Under the pieces are notes generated by a model. It was not told the DNA's origin. It saw nothing but the letters and a program-made list of their open reading frames with translations, and did not search any database. A stretch of 64,000 bases of DNA from Malacoplasma iowae. Its GTDB lineage: Bacteria > Bacillota_I > Bacilli_A > Mycoplasmatales > Mycoplasmoidaceae. Below, piece by piece: positions 54,585 to 63,858 of the stretch. Made by a program: the position numbers and the translations under genes. Positions within the stretch are counted from its first letter, which is position 1; every line of letters starts with the position of its first letter. The DNA is taken from the NCBI RefSeq assembly GCF_900660615.1, contig NZ_LR215023.1, positions 248,001 through 312,000 of the forward strand. Reading direction: 5' to 3'.

Positions 54585-55739
54585 ATGAATATGATTTCAA
54601 AAAAGAAAAAAATGATTATAGGATCATTAAGTGTATTAGCAGGTGTTGGTGCTATTGGTGGAATTGCACTAGGTGTTCATCCAACAACTAATCAATATAC
54701 AACATCAACTAACAATGGAAGCGGAGTATCTATCAATGATAATAATAAAATTGATTTACCACAAGCTCCAATTTCATCAGGTAATCAAACAGTAGTTGGT
54801 GGAGAAAACAACAACTCAAACTCAAGTAGTGATGCAAATTCTACTGCTTTAAGAATGACAGTAACAAAATTATCAAGCTTTACTAGAGAAGCTGGTGTAT
54901 CTGAAAGTTATAAAATGACTATACAAAATAACGAACAAAAAGAAGGAACAATTTATTTTGTAGTTAATGGTAAATTTACAACTGATACTATAACTTTCAA
55001 ACCAGGAGACAAAATTACATTAAGATTTGAAGCAAATAAAGGATATGAAAATTACACAGTAAGAGATTTCAAAATTTCTGGTGCTAATGAATCTTACTAT
55101 GTTCCAACTAAAAATGATGCAAGTGATAAACGTCAATTCATTGCTGAAATGCCTAGATATGAAGACACAATTGATAAATTAACTGGTGAGAGTTGATTAT
55201 ATGCTAATGACACTCCGATCACAATTAACCCATCATTTATAATTTCTGATATTGGAGAAAATGGTCAAACAGTTGAATGAACTCATGGTGCTTACATGGA
55301 AGCTATAAATGGATATGTTTACAGCTTTGATAAAGATACTAAATTCTCTGAATTATTAACTAAATATGCTGCATTCAAAAATGATGATATTAAAAATCCT
55401 ATTAATTTATTCTTCTACTTAAATGGACATAATTTAATTATGGATACAAATGTAACTAAAGAATTAGCTGAAAAATATGCACCAAGTGGATGAAACTTAG
55501 CATTCTTCAATAATAGCACTGATAGTATTGCTGAAAATGGTAAATATGGTTCAATTGTTCTTGATGAAAAATATGATGGAAATTGAACTAATGCTAATGT
55601 TGGTAGATTTACATTCAAAGGAACTATGACATTTGGACGTTCTTTAAACTACAGATATGTAAACATGAGTGATGGTGTTCAATTCCTTAACATGACAGAT
55701 AAATCAATTTCTGGATCTATAGTTAACGAAGCTAAATAA
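54585..55739 (+). CDS. Anchored surface protein, 384 aa
   Basis: Secreted or anchored surface protein. The N terminus (SKKKKMIIGSLSVLAGVGAI) is a signal-anchor with no lipobox Cys. A low-complexity Asn/Ser/Thr linker follows (residues about 40-90), then a folded region with beta-strand character (GTIYFVVNGKFTTDTITFKP, NPINLFFYLNGHNLIMDTNV, VGRFTFKGTMTFGRSLNYRY). GGGAGAAA precedes the ATG. UGA-Trp codons are used. Family not recognised. Its strong promoter and terminator suggest an abundant single-gene transcript. Confidence 0.8.
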
Positions 55740-55760
55740 TTTTATTAGTTTATAATATTG

Positions 55761-55790
55761 AACTTACAACTAGTTGGTTGTAAGTTTTTT
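55761..55790 (+). terminator. Terminator of the 384-aa surface protein gene
   Basis: AACTTACAAC pairs with GTTGTAAGTT over a 6-base loop, followed by T run. Confidence 0.85.
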
Positions 55791-55904
55791 ATTCACACTA
55801 GACAGCATGATTTTTCCTTTTATAAGTTGCCACAATTTAATTAGCGTTAATTTTTTAGAGTTATGATATATTTTTTTGAAATATATTTAAATTGATGTTT
55901 TGAT

Positions 55905-56925
55905 GATATAAAACAAAAAATATTTCTACCATTGTTAGCAATACCTATAAATTCCTACAAACAATATCATTAACAAGTTGTGTAACAAAATAAAATAATG
56001 TTGATGAAACTATCAAATATTAAGTGGGTAAGTTAAATGAAAAATTTATAAAAGAATAACTGGAATTATTAGCACATTTACTTGTGAAGGTTTTAAATAT
56101 ATTAAAGACAAATTAATTGGTAATACTGTAAGTTTGTATCAAATAAATAACATTATAAACATTGTAGGTTATATTGTAATGTGTTTTCCAAATTATATGT
56201 TGGATGTGGTTGGTTTAGATTTACCTTAATGAGTTGAAGATTTTGCTAAAGAAATAAATTTGTTGGTGGTTTAGATAACTTTAATAAGGGGATTAAAAAA
56301 ACTTAACAAATTGACATACACTAATTAAAGTAAGTTAAAAAATATAATTAATGAAGTTAAAACGCTTTTTATAAGTATATTAAATGAGATAATTATATAA
56401 ATTTTTTGGATTTAAAATTCCTTCTTTTTGTCAAATTAGGTTTTAGATGCTAATATAGGTGCATATCAATATTATGGCAATAATAAAAAATATTTATTGT
56501 TTCTTATCAATTATTTAATTATTATCAAAACAAGTATGATGGTTCTTCTTTAAGTTTAAATACAAATAATATAGATAATAATTAAAGTTTCTTTTATTAT
56601 GAAGGATATAAGTTTAATCAAGCTTTTTATGATAGGACAAATTATACGTACAAGTTTTTGAAACAAATAGTACCAATTATGTATTTTTTCTTTTTTATAA
56701 TAATGTTATAGATGTTAAATGTTTTATAGATAATGGACAAATATACTATAAAATAAGCCAAAAAGAACAACCTATATTAAAAATTTATAAAACAGTTAAA
56801 AGTGAAAATGGTCTTTATGAAATTGCTGATTTTTCAAAAACAACAAGCATATGAGTATAGGTTAGAAAATTATTGTTATATTTTAGGTCAAAAAAGAACT
56901 TATATATTTCCTACTTATATCAATA
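55905..56925 (+). pseudogene. Decayed lipoprotein gene
   Basis: Fragments of one protein appear in different plus-strand frames, broken by stops and single-base shifts. A lipoprotein signal is split by a frameshift (KQKIFLPLLAIP, then ISLTSCVTK with a lipobox Cys). Further fragments are WVEDFAKEINL and VGGLDNFNKGIKKT near 56230-56300, SLSLNTNNIDNN and YYEGYKFNQAFYDRTNYTYK near 56550-56660, and SENGLYEIADFSKTTSIWV near 56810-56860. No intact frame longer than about 60 codons remains. It looks like a former surface lipoprotein of about 300 residues. Confidence 0.6.
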
Positions 56926-57623
56926 AGTTTGTATAAAAATCATATATGGTGATGTATGTATTTATATATAAACTAGTTCTTGTTCATATCTTAAATTGCT
57001 TGTAATTGATTAATTTGCTCTGTTTTTAAAACAATTCAAATTTAAAAATTAATTCAAAAAGATTAATTTTGAACACATATTTTATCAGTAAAAATATTAG
57101 TTAGTTTAATATTTGAATTAATTGCACGTTGATCTTTAATTGTTTTTTTATTTAATGATTTAAATAATATGAATTATTTTTTATATTAATTGAGATTTTA
57201 AATCTATCCTTTTTCTAATGACTTAATATTCATGTTTTCAATTTTGATTATTGTCATTGTGTATAATATTTATTTCATTCGATTAAATATTTTATAAATG
57301 TTATTAATTGTTAAAAAATATTATTCTTTTAATCTATGTTTATCGGTTGTTTTTTATTTTATTTGTTCATAAAAATGACATAATTTTTTTGCAACTTGTT
57401 TTACGTTTTTTGAAATATCATTATTGATTACAGTTTGTTATTAATAAACCTTGTATAAAATTATAGTTAACTCTAATCATTGGCTTGTATTTTGACCATT
57501 TAAATTATTAAATTATTATTTTTAATACATAAATTTGAAGTATTAAAACCATATAAAATACATCCTATTTCTTTAAACTTGTATATATAAAATAAAAAAA
57601 TGCTATAATTTATAGTAAAATTA
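56926..57623. other. AT-rich spacer, no gene recognised
   Basis: About 700 bases with stops in all frames. Several short inverted repeats are present (for example AAATTAATTC / GATTAATTTT near 57045) but no coherent gene. It may be further remnant of the decayed lipoprotein locus. Confidence 0.5.
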
Positions 57624-57652
57624 TTTAAATCAATATTGAAAGTGTGTATAAT
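57624..57652 (+). promoter_or_regulatory. Promoter of a candidate small RNA
   Basis: TTTAAA (57624-57629) and TATAAT (57647-57652), spacer 17, placed just before the 57659-57800 structured segment. Confidence 0.5.
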
Positions 57653-57658
57653 ATTATA

Positions 57659-57800
57659 TGTCATAAGGGTTTTTTAACTTCCTTTATTTTTTTGATTTAA
57701 TTCTTTTGTTTTTAATCATAATTTTCCCTTATGACTCATTTAAAAGAAAATAGCTTGGAAAAGCTTATCTCATTAGTTCTATAACTAATGAGTTTTTTTT
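57659..57800 (+). ncRNA. Candidate structured small RNA (about 140 nt)
   Basis: A non-coding segment with its own promoter and terminator. The 5' arm GTCATAAGGG (57660-57669) pairs perfectly with CCCTTATGAC (57726-57735), closing a U-rich loop with a possible inner TGATT / AATCA helix. A small hairpin AGCTT-GGAA-AAGCT (57752-57765) follows. The transcript ends in a strong terminator, CTCATTAGTT / AACTAATGAG with eight T. It does not match SRP RNA, tmRNA, RNase P or a tRNA by eye. A 6S-like or regulatory RNA is possible. Confidence 0.45.
57769..57800 (+). terminator. Terminator of the candidate small RNA
   Basis: CTCATTAGTT and AACTAATGAG with a CTAT loop, then TTTTTTTT. Confidence 0.85.
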
Positions 57801-57913
57801 ATTTATAAAATATAAAAAAATTAAAAATTATTCGTACAAATTTAATATTTTTTAACGCTAACATTTTTTAAAAAACAGAATAAACTATAAACGCTTTTTT
57901 TAAGGAGAAAAAA

Positions 57914-58666
57914 ATGTTAAGCGATTTTAAAAAATATTTATGCAATGTAAAGTGTTATTCAAAAACAACAATTAAAACTTATATGAAATATATTGATAGA
58001 CTTTGTCAAAATAAATTCGATTATAAAATTATGTTAAATTTACACAAAGATAATTCAAACAATACTAAAAGAGTTATGTTAAGTGCAATAAAAGCGTATT
58101 ATAAATATGCTAAAGATGATCGTTTTTATGAAATAGAATTGCCAAAAAAAGAAAAAAGAGTGTTAGATTATTTAACTTTTAAAGAATATAAATTAATAAT
58201 CGAATATTTATATAGAAAACCTGTAAAAAACATTACAAAAATAATAATTACTAAATTGTTGTTTGAAACAGGAATTAGAAGTTGTGAACTTTTAAATATT
58301 GAAATAAAAAATATTGATCAAGATAAAATTAAAATTTTTGGAAAAAATAGTAAAGAAAGAATTGTATATATTTCTCATTCATTTGAAAAAATAATAAATT
58401 CTTATATTCAGTCTAGAATTAATCAAAAATATTTATTTAATTTTTCATATAAATATTTACACAAAGTAATAGGTTCTTTTGAAAAAATAATTAATAAGAA
58501 ATTAACTCCTCATATGTTTAGAAGGGGTTTTGCAACATATTGTATTGATAAAAATATTGGTATTTATGAATTATCTTTGATGATGGGTCATGACAATATT
58601 AATACAACAAGAACATATTTAAGAAACGAACATAGAATTGAATTAATGAAAAACATATTCAATTAA
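57914..58666 (+). CDS. Tyrosine recombinase (Xer-like)
   Basis: A 250-residue tyrosine site-specific recombinase. The N-terminal SAM-like DNA-binding domain (about 1-85) is short. The catalytic domain shows Arg in TGIRSCELLN, Lys in GKNSKERIVYI, the HxxR box HMFRRGFATY, the second His in MMGHDNINTT and the Tyr nucleophile in TRTYLRNE. UGA-Trp codons are not needed. AAGGAG lies 7 bases before the ATG. It could resolve chromosome dimers or, as in M. penetrans, invert surface-gene promoters. No dif-like site or invertible promoter was identified next to it. Confidence 0.9.
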   Translation: MLSDFKKYLCNVKCYSKTTIKTYMKYIDRLCQNKFDYKIMLNLHKDNSNNTKRVMLSAIKAYYKYAKDDRFYEIELPKKEKRVLDYLTFKEYKLIIEYLYRKPVKNITKIIITKLLFETGIRSCELLNIEIKNIDQDKIKIFGKNSKERIVYISHSFEKIINSYIQSRINQKYLFNFSYKYLHKVIGSFEKIINKKLTPHMFRRGFATYCIDKNIGIYELSLMMGHDNINTTRTYLRNEHRIELMKNIFN

Positions 58667-58693
58667 AAAAACTAAACATATAATATATATGCT

Positions 58694-60565
58694 ATGAAAA
58701 CTAATAATAAAATTTATGATTGTATTGTTATAGGTGCTGGTCATGCAGGTTTAGAAGCTGCATTTATTTTAGCTAAGAAAAAATATAATGTTGCCCTATT
58801 TGCACTAGATATAGAATTAGTTGGTAACATGCCATGTAACCCATCTGTTGGCGGACCAGCAAAAGGTATTGTTACTAGAGAAATTGATGCATTGGGTGGA
58901 ATGCAAGGAATAGCAAGTGACAAAACCCAACTTCAAATGAAAATATTAAATAGTTCAAAAGGAGCTGGCACTTGAGCTTTAAGAGCACAAATAGATAAAA
59001 TTGAATATAAAAAATATTTCCAAAAAGAAATAGAGTCAAACAAATTTATAGATCTTATTTGTAAAGAAGTAATAGATTTAAAAATTGAAAATAATGATAT
59101 AAAAGGTGTAATTGACAAAGATAACATCTTATATAAAAGTGATTATGTCATCATCACAAGTGGAACTTTTTTAGATTCAACAATTCATATAGGTCATGAA
59201 CAAATTAAAAAAGGACCAGATAATTTTGAAAACTCTATAAATTTATTGAATAATATTAAAAAACTTGGTTTTGAAACATTAAGACTAAAAACAGGAACAC
59301 CACCAAGAATTCTTAGTGATTCAATAGATTATTCTAAATTAACTATTGAATTGGGAACAAATAAAAAATTAAGTTTTGGACATTATAATCCAACTTATCT
59401 TGATTTTGATAAACAGTTACCATGTTATCTTGTTTACACTAATAAAAAAACTCATGAAATAATTAATAATAATTTAAATAAATCTGCTATGTATAGTGGA
59501 CATATAACTGGTACAGGCCCAAGATATTGCCCATCTATTGAAGACAAAATAGTTAGATTCAACGATAAAGAAAGACATCAAATATTTGTAGAACCAGAAT
59601 CTATTCATTTAGATACTATGTATTTATCAGGTTTTTCAACATCAATGCCAAAAGATGTTCAAAAACAATTAATTGAATCTCTTCCCGGATTTGAAAAAGC
59701 TATTATAAAAAAATATGCATATGCAATTGAATATGATGCTATAAATCCTATACAACTATATCCAACTTTGGAAACTAAAAAAATAAATGGATTGTTTTTT
59801 GCAGGACAAGTTAATGGTACAAGTGGTTATGAAGAAGCTGCTTGTCAAGGTTTAATAGCTGGAATAAATGTCATTTGTAAACTTGAAAATAAACCTAAAT
59901 TTATTTTAAAAAGAAGCGAAGCTTATATTGGTGTTTTAATTGATGATTTAGTAACAAAAGAAATTACTGAACCATATCGTCTTCTTACAAGTAGAGCAGA
60001 ATATAGACTAGAGTTAAGAAATGATAATGCTGATGAAAGACTTTTAAAATATGGTTATGAACTTGGAACAATCAGCAAAAATCAATATGATGAATTTGTT
60101 AATAACATGAACATATTAAACAACACTTTAGATGAATTAAGAAATAAAACTTTATCAAGTTGTAAGGGAATGCAAATAAATTTCAAAAAAACAAACGTAA
60201 CTTTATATGAATTATTAAAAAGACAAGACTATAACTTTAATGATATTGAACAATATCTTGATAACAAAAACTTATTAGATGATATATGAAAAGAAAAAAT
60301 AGATATCAAAATAAAATATGAAGGTTACATTGTTTCACAAAAAAAATTAATTGAAGAATCAAATAACCTAGCTAATGTTTTATTGTCATCAATAAAAAAT
60401 TATAAAGATGTACCAAATATTTCATTAGAAGCAATTGATAAATTAAATAAAATAAAACCACATTCATTAGACCAAGCATCTAGAATTAGTGGCATAAACC
60501 TTGTAGATTTATTAAATATAAAACTTTATTTAACTAACCAAAAAAAGGGAAAATCAAATGACTAA
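58694..60565 (+). CDS. mnmG: MnmG (GidA), tRNA U34 modification enzyme
   Basis: FAD-dependent enzyme that, with MnmE, adds carboxymethylaminomethyl to U34 of certain tRNAs. The 623 residues start with the FAD-binding fold [20 protein letters not shown], followed by [73 protein letters not shown] and [20 protein letters not shown]. The C-terminal helical tail for MnmE binding is present. UGA-Trp codons occur. The last codons overlap rsmG by 8 bases, the classic gidA-gidB pair found near replication origins. Confidence 0.97.
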
Positions 60566-61253
60566 AGAACTTTTTTTAAATAAATTGAAAAACGATTTTA
60601 AAAATATTGATATAGATTATGTTTCAAAAAAAATTGATATTTATGAAAACTTATTATTTGAATATAATGAGAAATTTAATTTAACTAGACTTAATAAAAA
60701 AGATATTATTTATGATCAATATTTTTATCAGTCAATTTTTGTTTATAAAAATGTTAATTTTCAAAAAAACATAAAAGTCTTAGACATTGGTTCAGGTTCT
60801 GGTATACCTGGCGTTGTTTTAAAAATTCTTTTTCCTAATATAAAACTAACAATTATAGAACCAATTAAAAAAAAGTGTTTATTTTTAAAAACATTAACAA
60901 CCGCTTTAGATTATTCAGATGTAGAAATTATTAATGATAGAGCAGAAATTTATGGTTTAAAAAACAGAGAAATATTTGATATTGTTACTTGTAGGGCTGT
61001 AGCTGAATTAAAAATAATTTTAGAATTAAGTTTTCCTTTAACAAAAATTAATGGAACAATGATATTTCCTAAATCTTTAAATTATTTAAGTGAACTAGAA
61101 AATTCACAAGATTTTTTATCAAAAATTGGAAAATATGAAATGAAAGTAATAAATGAAATTTATCAAGATAAACAATTTAATACTTTATTTTTCTACAAAC
61201 ATGAGCAAACAAGTAAAATTTTTCCAAGACAATGAAAGGACATTATTAAATAA
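60558..61253 (+). CDS. rsmG: RsmG (GidB), 16S rRNA G527 methyltransferase
   Basis: AdoMet-dependent methyltransferase acting on the 530 loop of 16S rRNA. The 231 residues show FNLTRLNKKDII, the SAM loop VLDIGSGSGIPGVVLKI, LTIIEPIKKKCLFLKTL, the NDRAE segment and VTCRAVAELKIILELSFPL. The frame continues through UGA-Trp to TAA at 61251-61253. The next gene starts on that stop (TAATG). The last 64 bases (from 61190) are part of the downstream tandem duplication. Confidence 0.95.
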
Positions 61254-61849
61254 TGAAAATAATTTTCTTTTTTAATACAAGTATTTCTTTCAAAACAATT
61301 AGTCTTTATATGTTTGCAAAAATTCTTAATAAAAAAAATAAAAAAGTTTTAATAATAAATTTTGATGTTCAATCTTACATGTCAAAAAAAGATATCAATG
61401 TGGATTTTATAAATTTTGATATTACTTCAAAAAACTGTTATCAAGAATTTTTAAAAACCATTGATAATAAAAAAGATTTGTATGATTTTATTCTGATAGA
61501 TAGTTCATCAACTTTAAGTGAAATAAATTTAAATCTTTTAAAAATTTCTAACAATGTAATAATTCCAATTGATGTATCAAATGATAATTCAAAAGAATTG
61601 TTAGAAATTCTTTTGAATTTAAAAATGAAAGAAAGATTTAATTCTACTTTCAATTTTTTTGCATGTGGATTTAACAAAAATGATATTTACTCTGTTAACT
61701 CACTTTTGAAAATAAAAAAGAATTTAAATAGTTTGTTATCAAATGTTGTAATCAATAAACATGAATTTAATAAAATAGAAGATTTATATAATAATAAAAT
61801 ACTTACAGATGAATATAAAAATTTAATTAAAAGTCTAAAAATTATATAA
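61253..61849 (+). CDS. ParA-like ATPase with degenerate P-loop, copy 1
   Basis: A 198-residue protein with the fold pattern of ParA/Soj ATPases. The position after gidA-gidB (mnmG-rsmG) is where parA normally sits. The deviant Walker A is decayed: NTSISFKTIS replaces KGGxGKT, keeping only the final Lys-Thr. A Walker A'-like strand VLIINFDVQSYMSKK and Walker B-like DFILIDSSSTLSEI are present, then NNVIIPIDVSND. ATP binding may be weak or altered. The ATG overlaps the rsmG stop. An exact second copy lies at 63237-63833. No parB-like gene is visible. Confidence 0.75.
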   Translation: MKIIFFFNTSISFKTISLYMFAKILNKKNKKVLIINFDVQSYMSKKDINVDFINFDITSKNCYQEFLKTIDNKKDLYDFILIDSSSTLSEINLNLLKISNNVIIPIDVSNDNSKELLEILLNLKMKERFNSTFNFFACGFNKNDIYSVNSLLKIKKNLNSLLSNVVINKHEFNKIEDLYNNKILTDEYKNLIKSLKII

Positions 61850-61874
61850 TTTAATATTGATTAAGGAGATATGC

Positions 61875-63116
61875 ATGAATTTTTTAGATGAATTAAAATC
61901 TAGGGGAATTATAAATAATATTACTAACGAAGATAAAGTAAAAGATTTTTTTGAAAAAAAAGATAAAGCTCTTTATATAGGTTTTGATCCTACAGCTATT
62001 TCTTTGCAAATGGGTAATTATGCAATGATTTGTTTACTAAGACGTTTTAAAGAAAATGGATTTAAAACTTATGCTGTTTTGGGTGGTGCTACTGGGATGA
62101 TAGGTGACCCCTCTGGAAAAACTAGTGAAAGAAATTTGTTAGATAAAAATACACTAGAACAAAATTGTGCAAATATTAAAAAGCAATTAGAAAAATTTTC
62201 TGGAGCTGAAATATTTAATAATTTTGACATTTATAAAGATATGAATGTTTTGGATTTTTTAAGAGACATAGGTAAATCTATAAATGTTAATCATATTCTA
62301 GAAAAAGAAATAGTTAAAAAGCGTTTAGAATATGGGTTATCTTTTACAGAGTTTTCTTACTCAATAATTCAAGGATATGATTTTTATTATTTGTATAAAA
62401 ATAAAAATGTTAGTTTGCAACTTGGTGGTTCTGATCAATGAGCTAATATAACTGCTGGAACAGATTATATTAGAAAACAAGTTGGTGATAAAAATACAGC
62501 TTGTGGAATGACAATTAATTTATTAGTTAAATCTGATGGAACTAAATTTGGTAAATCAGAAAAAGGTGCAATTTACTTGGATAAAAGATTAACTTCTCCA
62601 TATGCAATGTATCAAATGTTAATCAATAGTGCAGATGCTGATTTAAAAAACTTGTATAACTACTTTTCTTTTAAATCTTTAGATGAGATAAATAAAATCT
62701 TAGAAGATCATCAAAAAGAACCTTTTAAAAAACTTGGCCAAAAAATTTTAGCTGAAGAAATAATCACAACAATTCATGGAAAAAATGATTATTTAGATGC
62801 TTTGAAAATTTCTGAATGTATATTTAAAAATGAAATTGAAAAATTAACAATTGAAGAACTTCAACAAGCGTTTGTTTCAGTTCCAAGTTATGAATGTGAT
62901 AAAAAAGAAATTTCTATAGTTGATTTACTAGTTGAATCAAAAATTGTTGATTCAAAAAGAATTGCTAGAGAATTAATTGATGGAAAATCAATTTATGTTA
63001 ATAATAAATTAATTGATAATAAAGAAGAATTAATTAAGAAAAATGATGGATACAATAAGTCTTTTTCTTTGGTAAGAAAAGGTAAAAAGAATTATTTTTT
63101 AATTAACTGAAAATAA
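61875..63116 (+). CDS. tyrS: Tyrosyl-tRNA synthetase
   Basis: Charges tRNA-Tyr (413 aa). The start follows TAAGGAG by 6 bases. Motifs: ALYIGFDPTAISLQMGNY at about residue 34 (in place of SLHIGH), LGGATGMIGDPSGK, the tyrosine-binding SIIQGYDFYYLYKNK and QLGGSDQWANITAG, the KMSKS loop as DGTKFGKSEKGA, and a C-terminal S4-like RNA-binding domain (SKRIARELIDGKSIYVNNK). The usual His-Ile-Gly-His is read as Gln-Met-Gly-Asn. UGA-Trp is used, including near the C terminus. Confidence 0.93.
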
Positions 63117-63145
63117 TGATTGAAAATATTATTTAGGAGTTTTAT

Positions 63146-63259
63146 ATGTTTAAATCAATGATTGCTTCTATTGTTTCTACAAACATGAGCAAACAAGTAA
63201 AATTTTTCCAAGACAATGAAAGGACATTATTAAATAATGAAAATAATTTTCTTTTTTAA
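63146..63259 (+). CDS. Short chimeric reading frame at the duplication junction
   Basis: AGGAG precedes ATG and a 37-residue frame (MFKSMIASIV, then sequence from an alternate frame of the rsmG 3' end). Only the first nine or ten codons precede the junction at 63174. The original downstream neighbour of tyrS was probably cut here by the duplication, so this is likely a truncated start joined to unrelated sequence, not a real gene. Confidence 0.3.
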   Translation: MFKSMIASIVSTNMSKQVKFFQDNERTLLNNENNFLF

Positions 63260-63833
63260 TACAAGTATTTCTTTCAAAACAATTAGTCTTTATATGTTTG
63301 CAAAAATTCTTAATAAAAAAAATAAAAAAGTTTTAATAATAAATTTTGATGTTCAATCTTACATGTCAAAAAAAGATATCAATGTGGATTTTATAAATTT
63401 TGATATTACTTCAAAAAACTGTTATCAAGAATTTTTAAAAACCATTGATAATAAAAAAGATTTGTATGATTTTATTCTGATAGATAGTTCATCAACTTTA
63501 AGTGAAATAAATTTAAATCTTTTAAAAATTTCTAACAATGTAATAATTCCAATTGATGTATCAAATGATAATTCAAAAGAATTGTTAGAAATTCTTTTGA
63601 ATTTAAAAATGAAAGAAAGATTTAATTCTACTTTCAATTTTTTTGCATGTGGATTTAACAAAAATGATATTTACTCTGTTAACTCACTTTTGAAAATAAA
63701 AAAGAATTTAAATAGTTTGTTATCAAATGTTGTAATCAATAAACATGAATTTAATAAAATAGAAGATTTATATAATAATAAAATACTTACAGATGAATAT
63801 AAAAATTTAATTAAAAGTCTAAAAATTATATAA
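63237..63833 (+). CDS. ParA-like ATPase, copy 2
   Basis: Exact protein copy of the gene at 61253-61849: 198 residues, degenerate P-loop NTSISFKTIS. Here it is separated from an intact rsmG and preceded only by the duplicated rsmG tail. Its ATG overlaps the end of the alternate frame as in copy 1. Perfect identity points to a very recent duplication or an assembly effect. Confidence 0.7.
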   Translation: MKIIFFFNTSISFKTISLYMFAKILNKKNKKVLIINFDVQSYMSKKDINVDFINFDITSKNCYQEFLKTIDNKKDLYDFILIDSSSTLSEINLNLLKISNNVIIPIDVSNDNSKELLEILLNLKMKERFNSTFNFFACGFNKNDIYSVNSLLKIKKNLNSLLSNVVINKHEFNKIEDLYNNKILTDEYKNLIKSLKII

Positions 63834-63858
63834 TTTAATATTGATTAAGGAGATATGC

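Larger units (their letters stand above)
61190..63173 (+). repeat. Tandem duplication, first unit (1984 bp)
   Basis: From the rsmG 3' end through the parA-like gene, the whole of tyrS and the first 28 bases of a further reading frame. It begins to repeat at 63174, and the repeat runs identically to the window edge (827 bases visible). Confidence 0.9.

Noticed and set aside
57660-57735. GTCATAAGGG inverted repeats as an invertible promoter like those of M. penetrans P35 genes
   Set aside because: The segment between the arms is only 56 bases, the repeat does not fit the known consensus, and no surface gene start lies next to it. A folded RNA explains the arms better.
61850-61874. T-box leader before tyrS
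   Set aside because: The spacer is only about 25 bases and holds just the ribosome-binding site, which leaves no room for a T-box.
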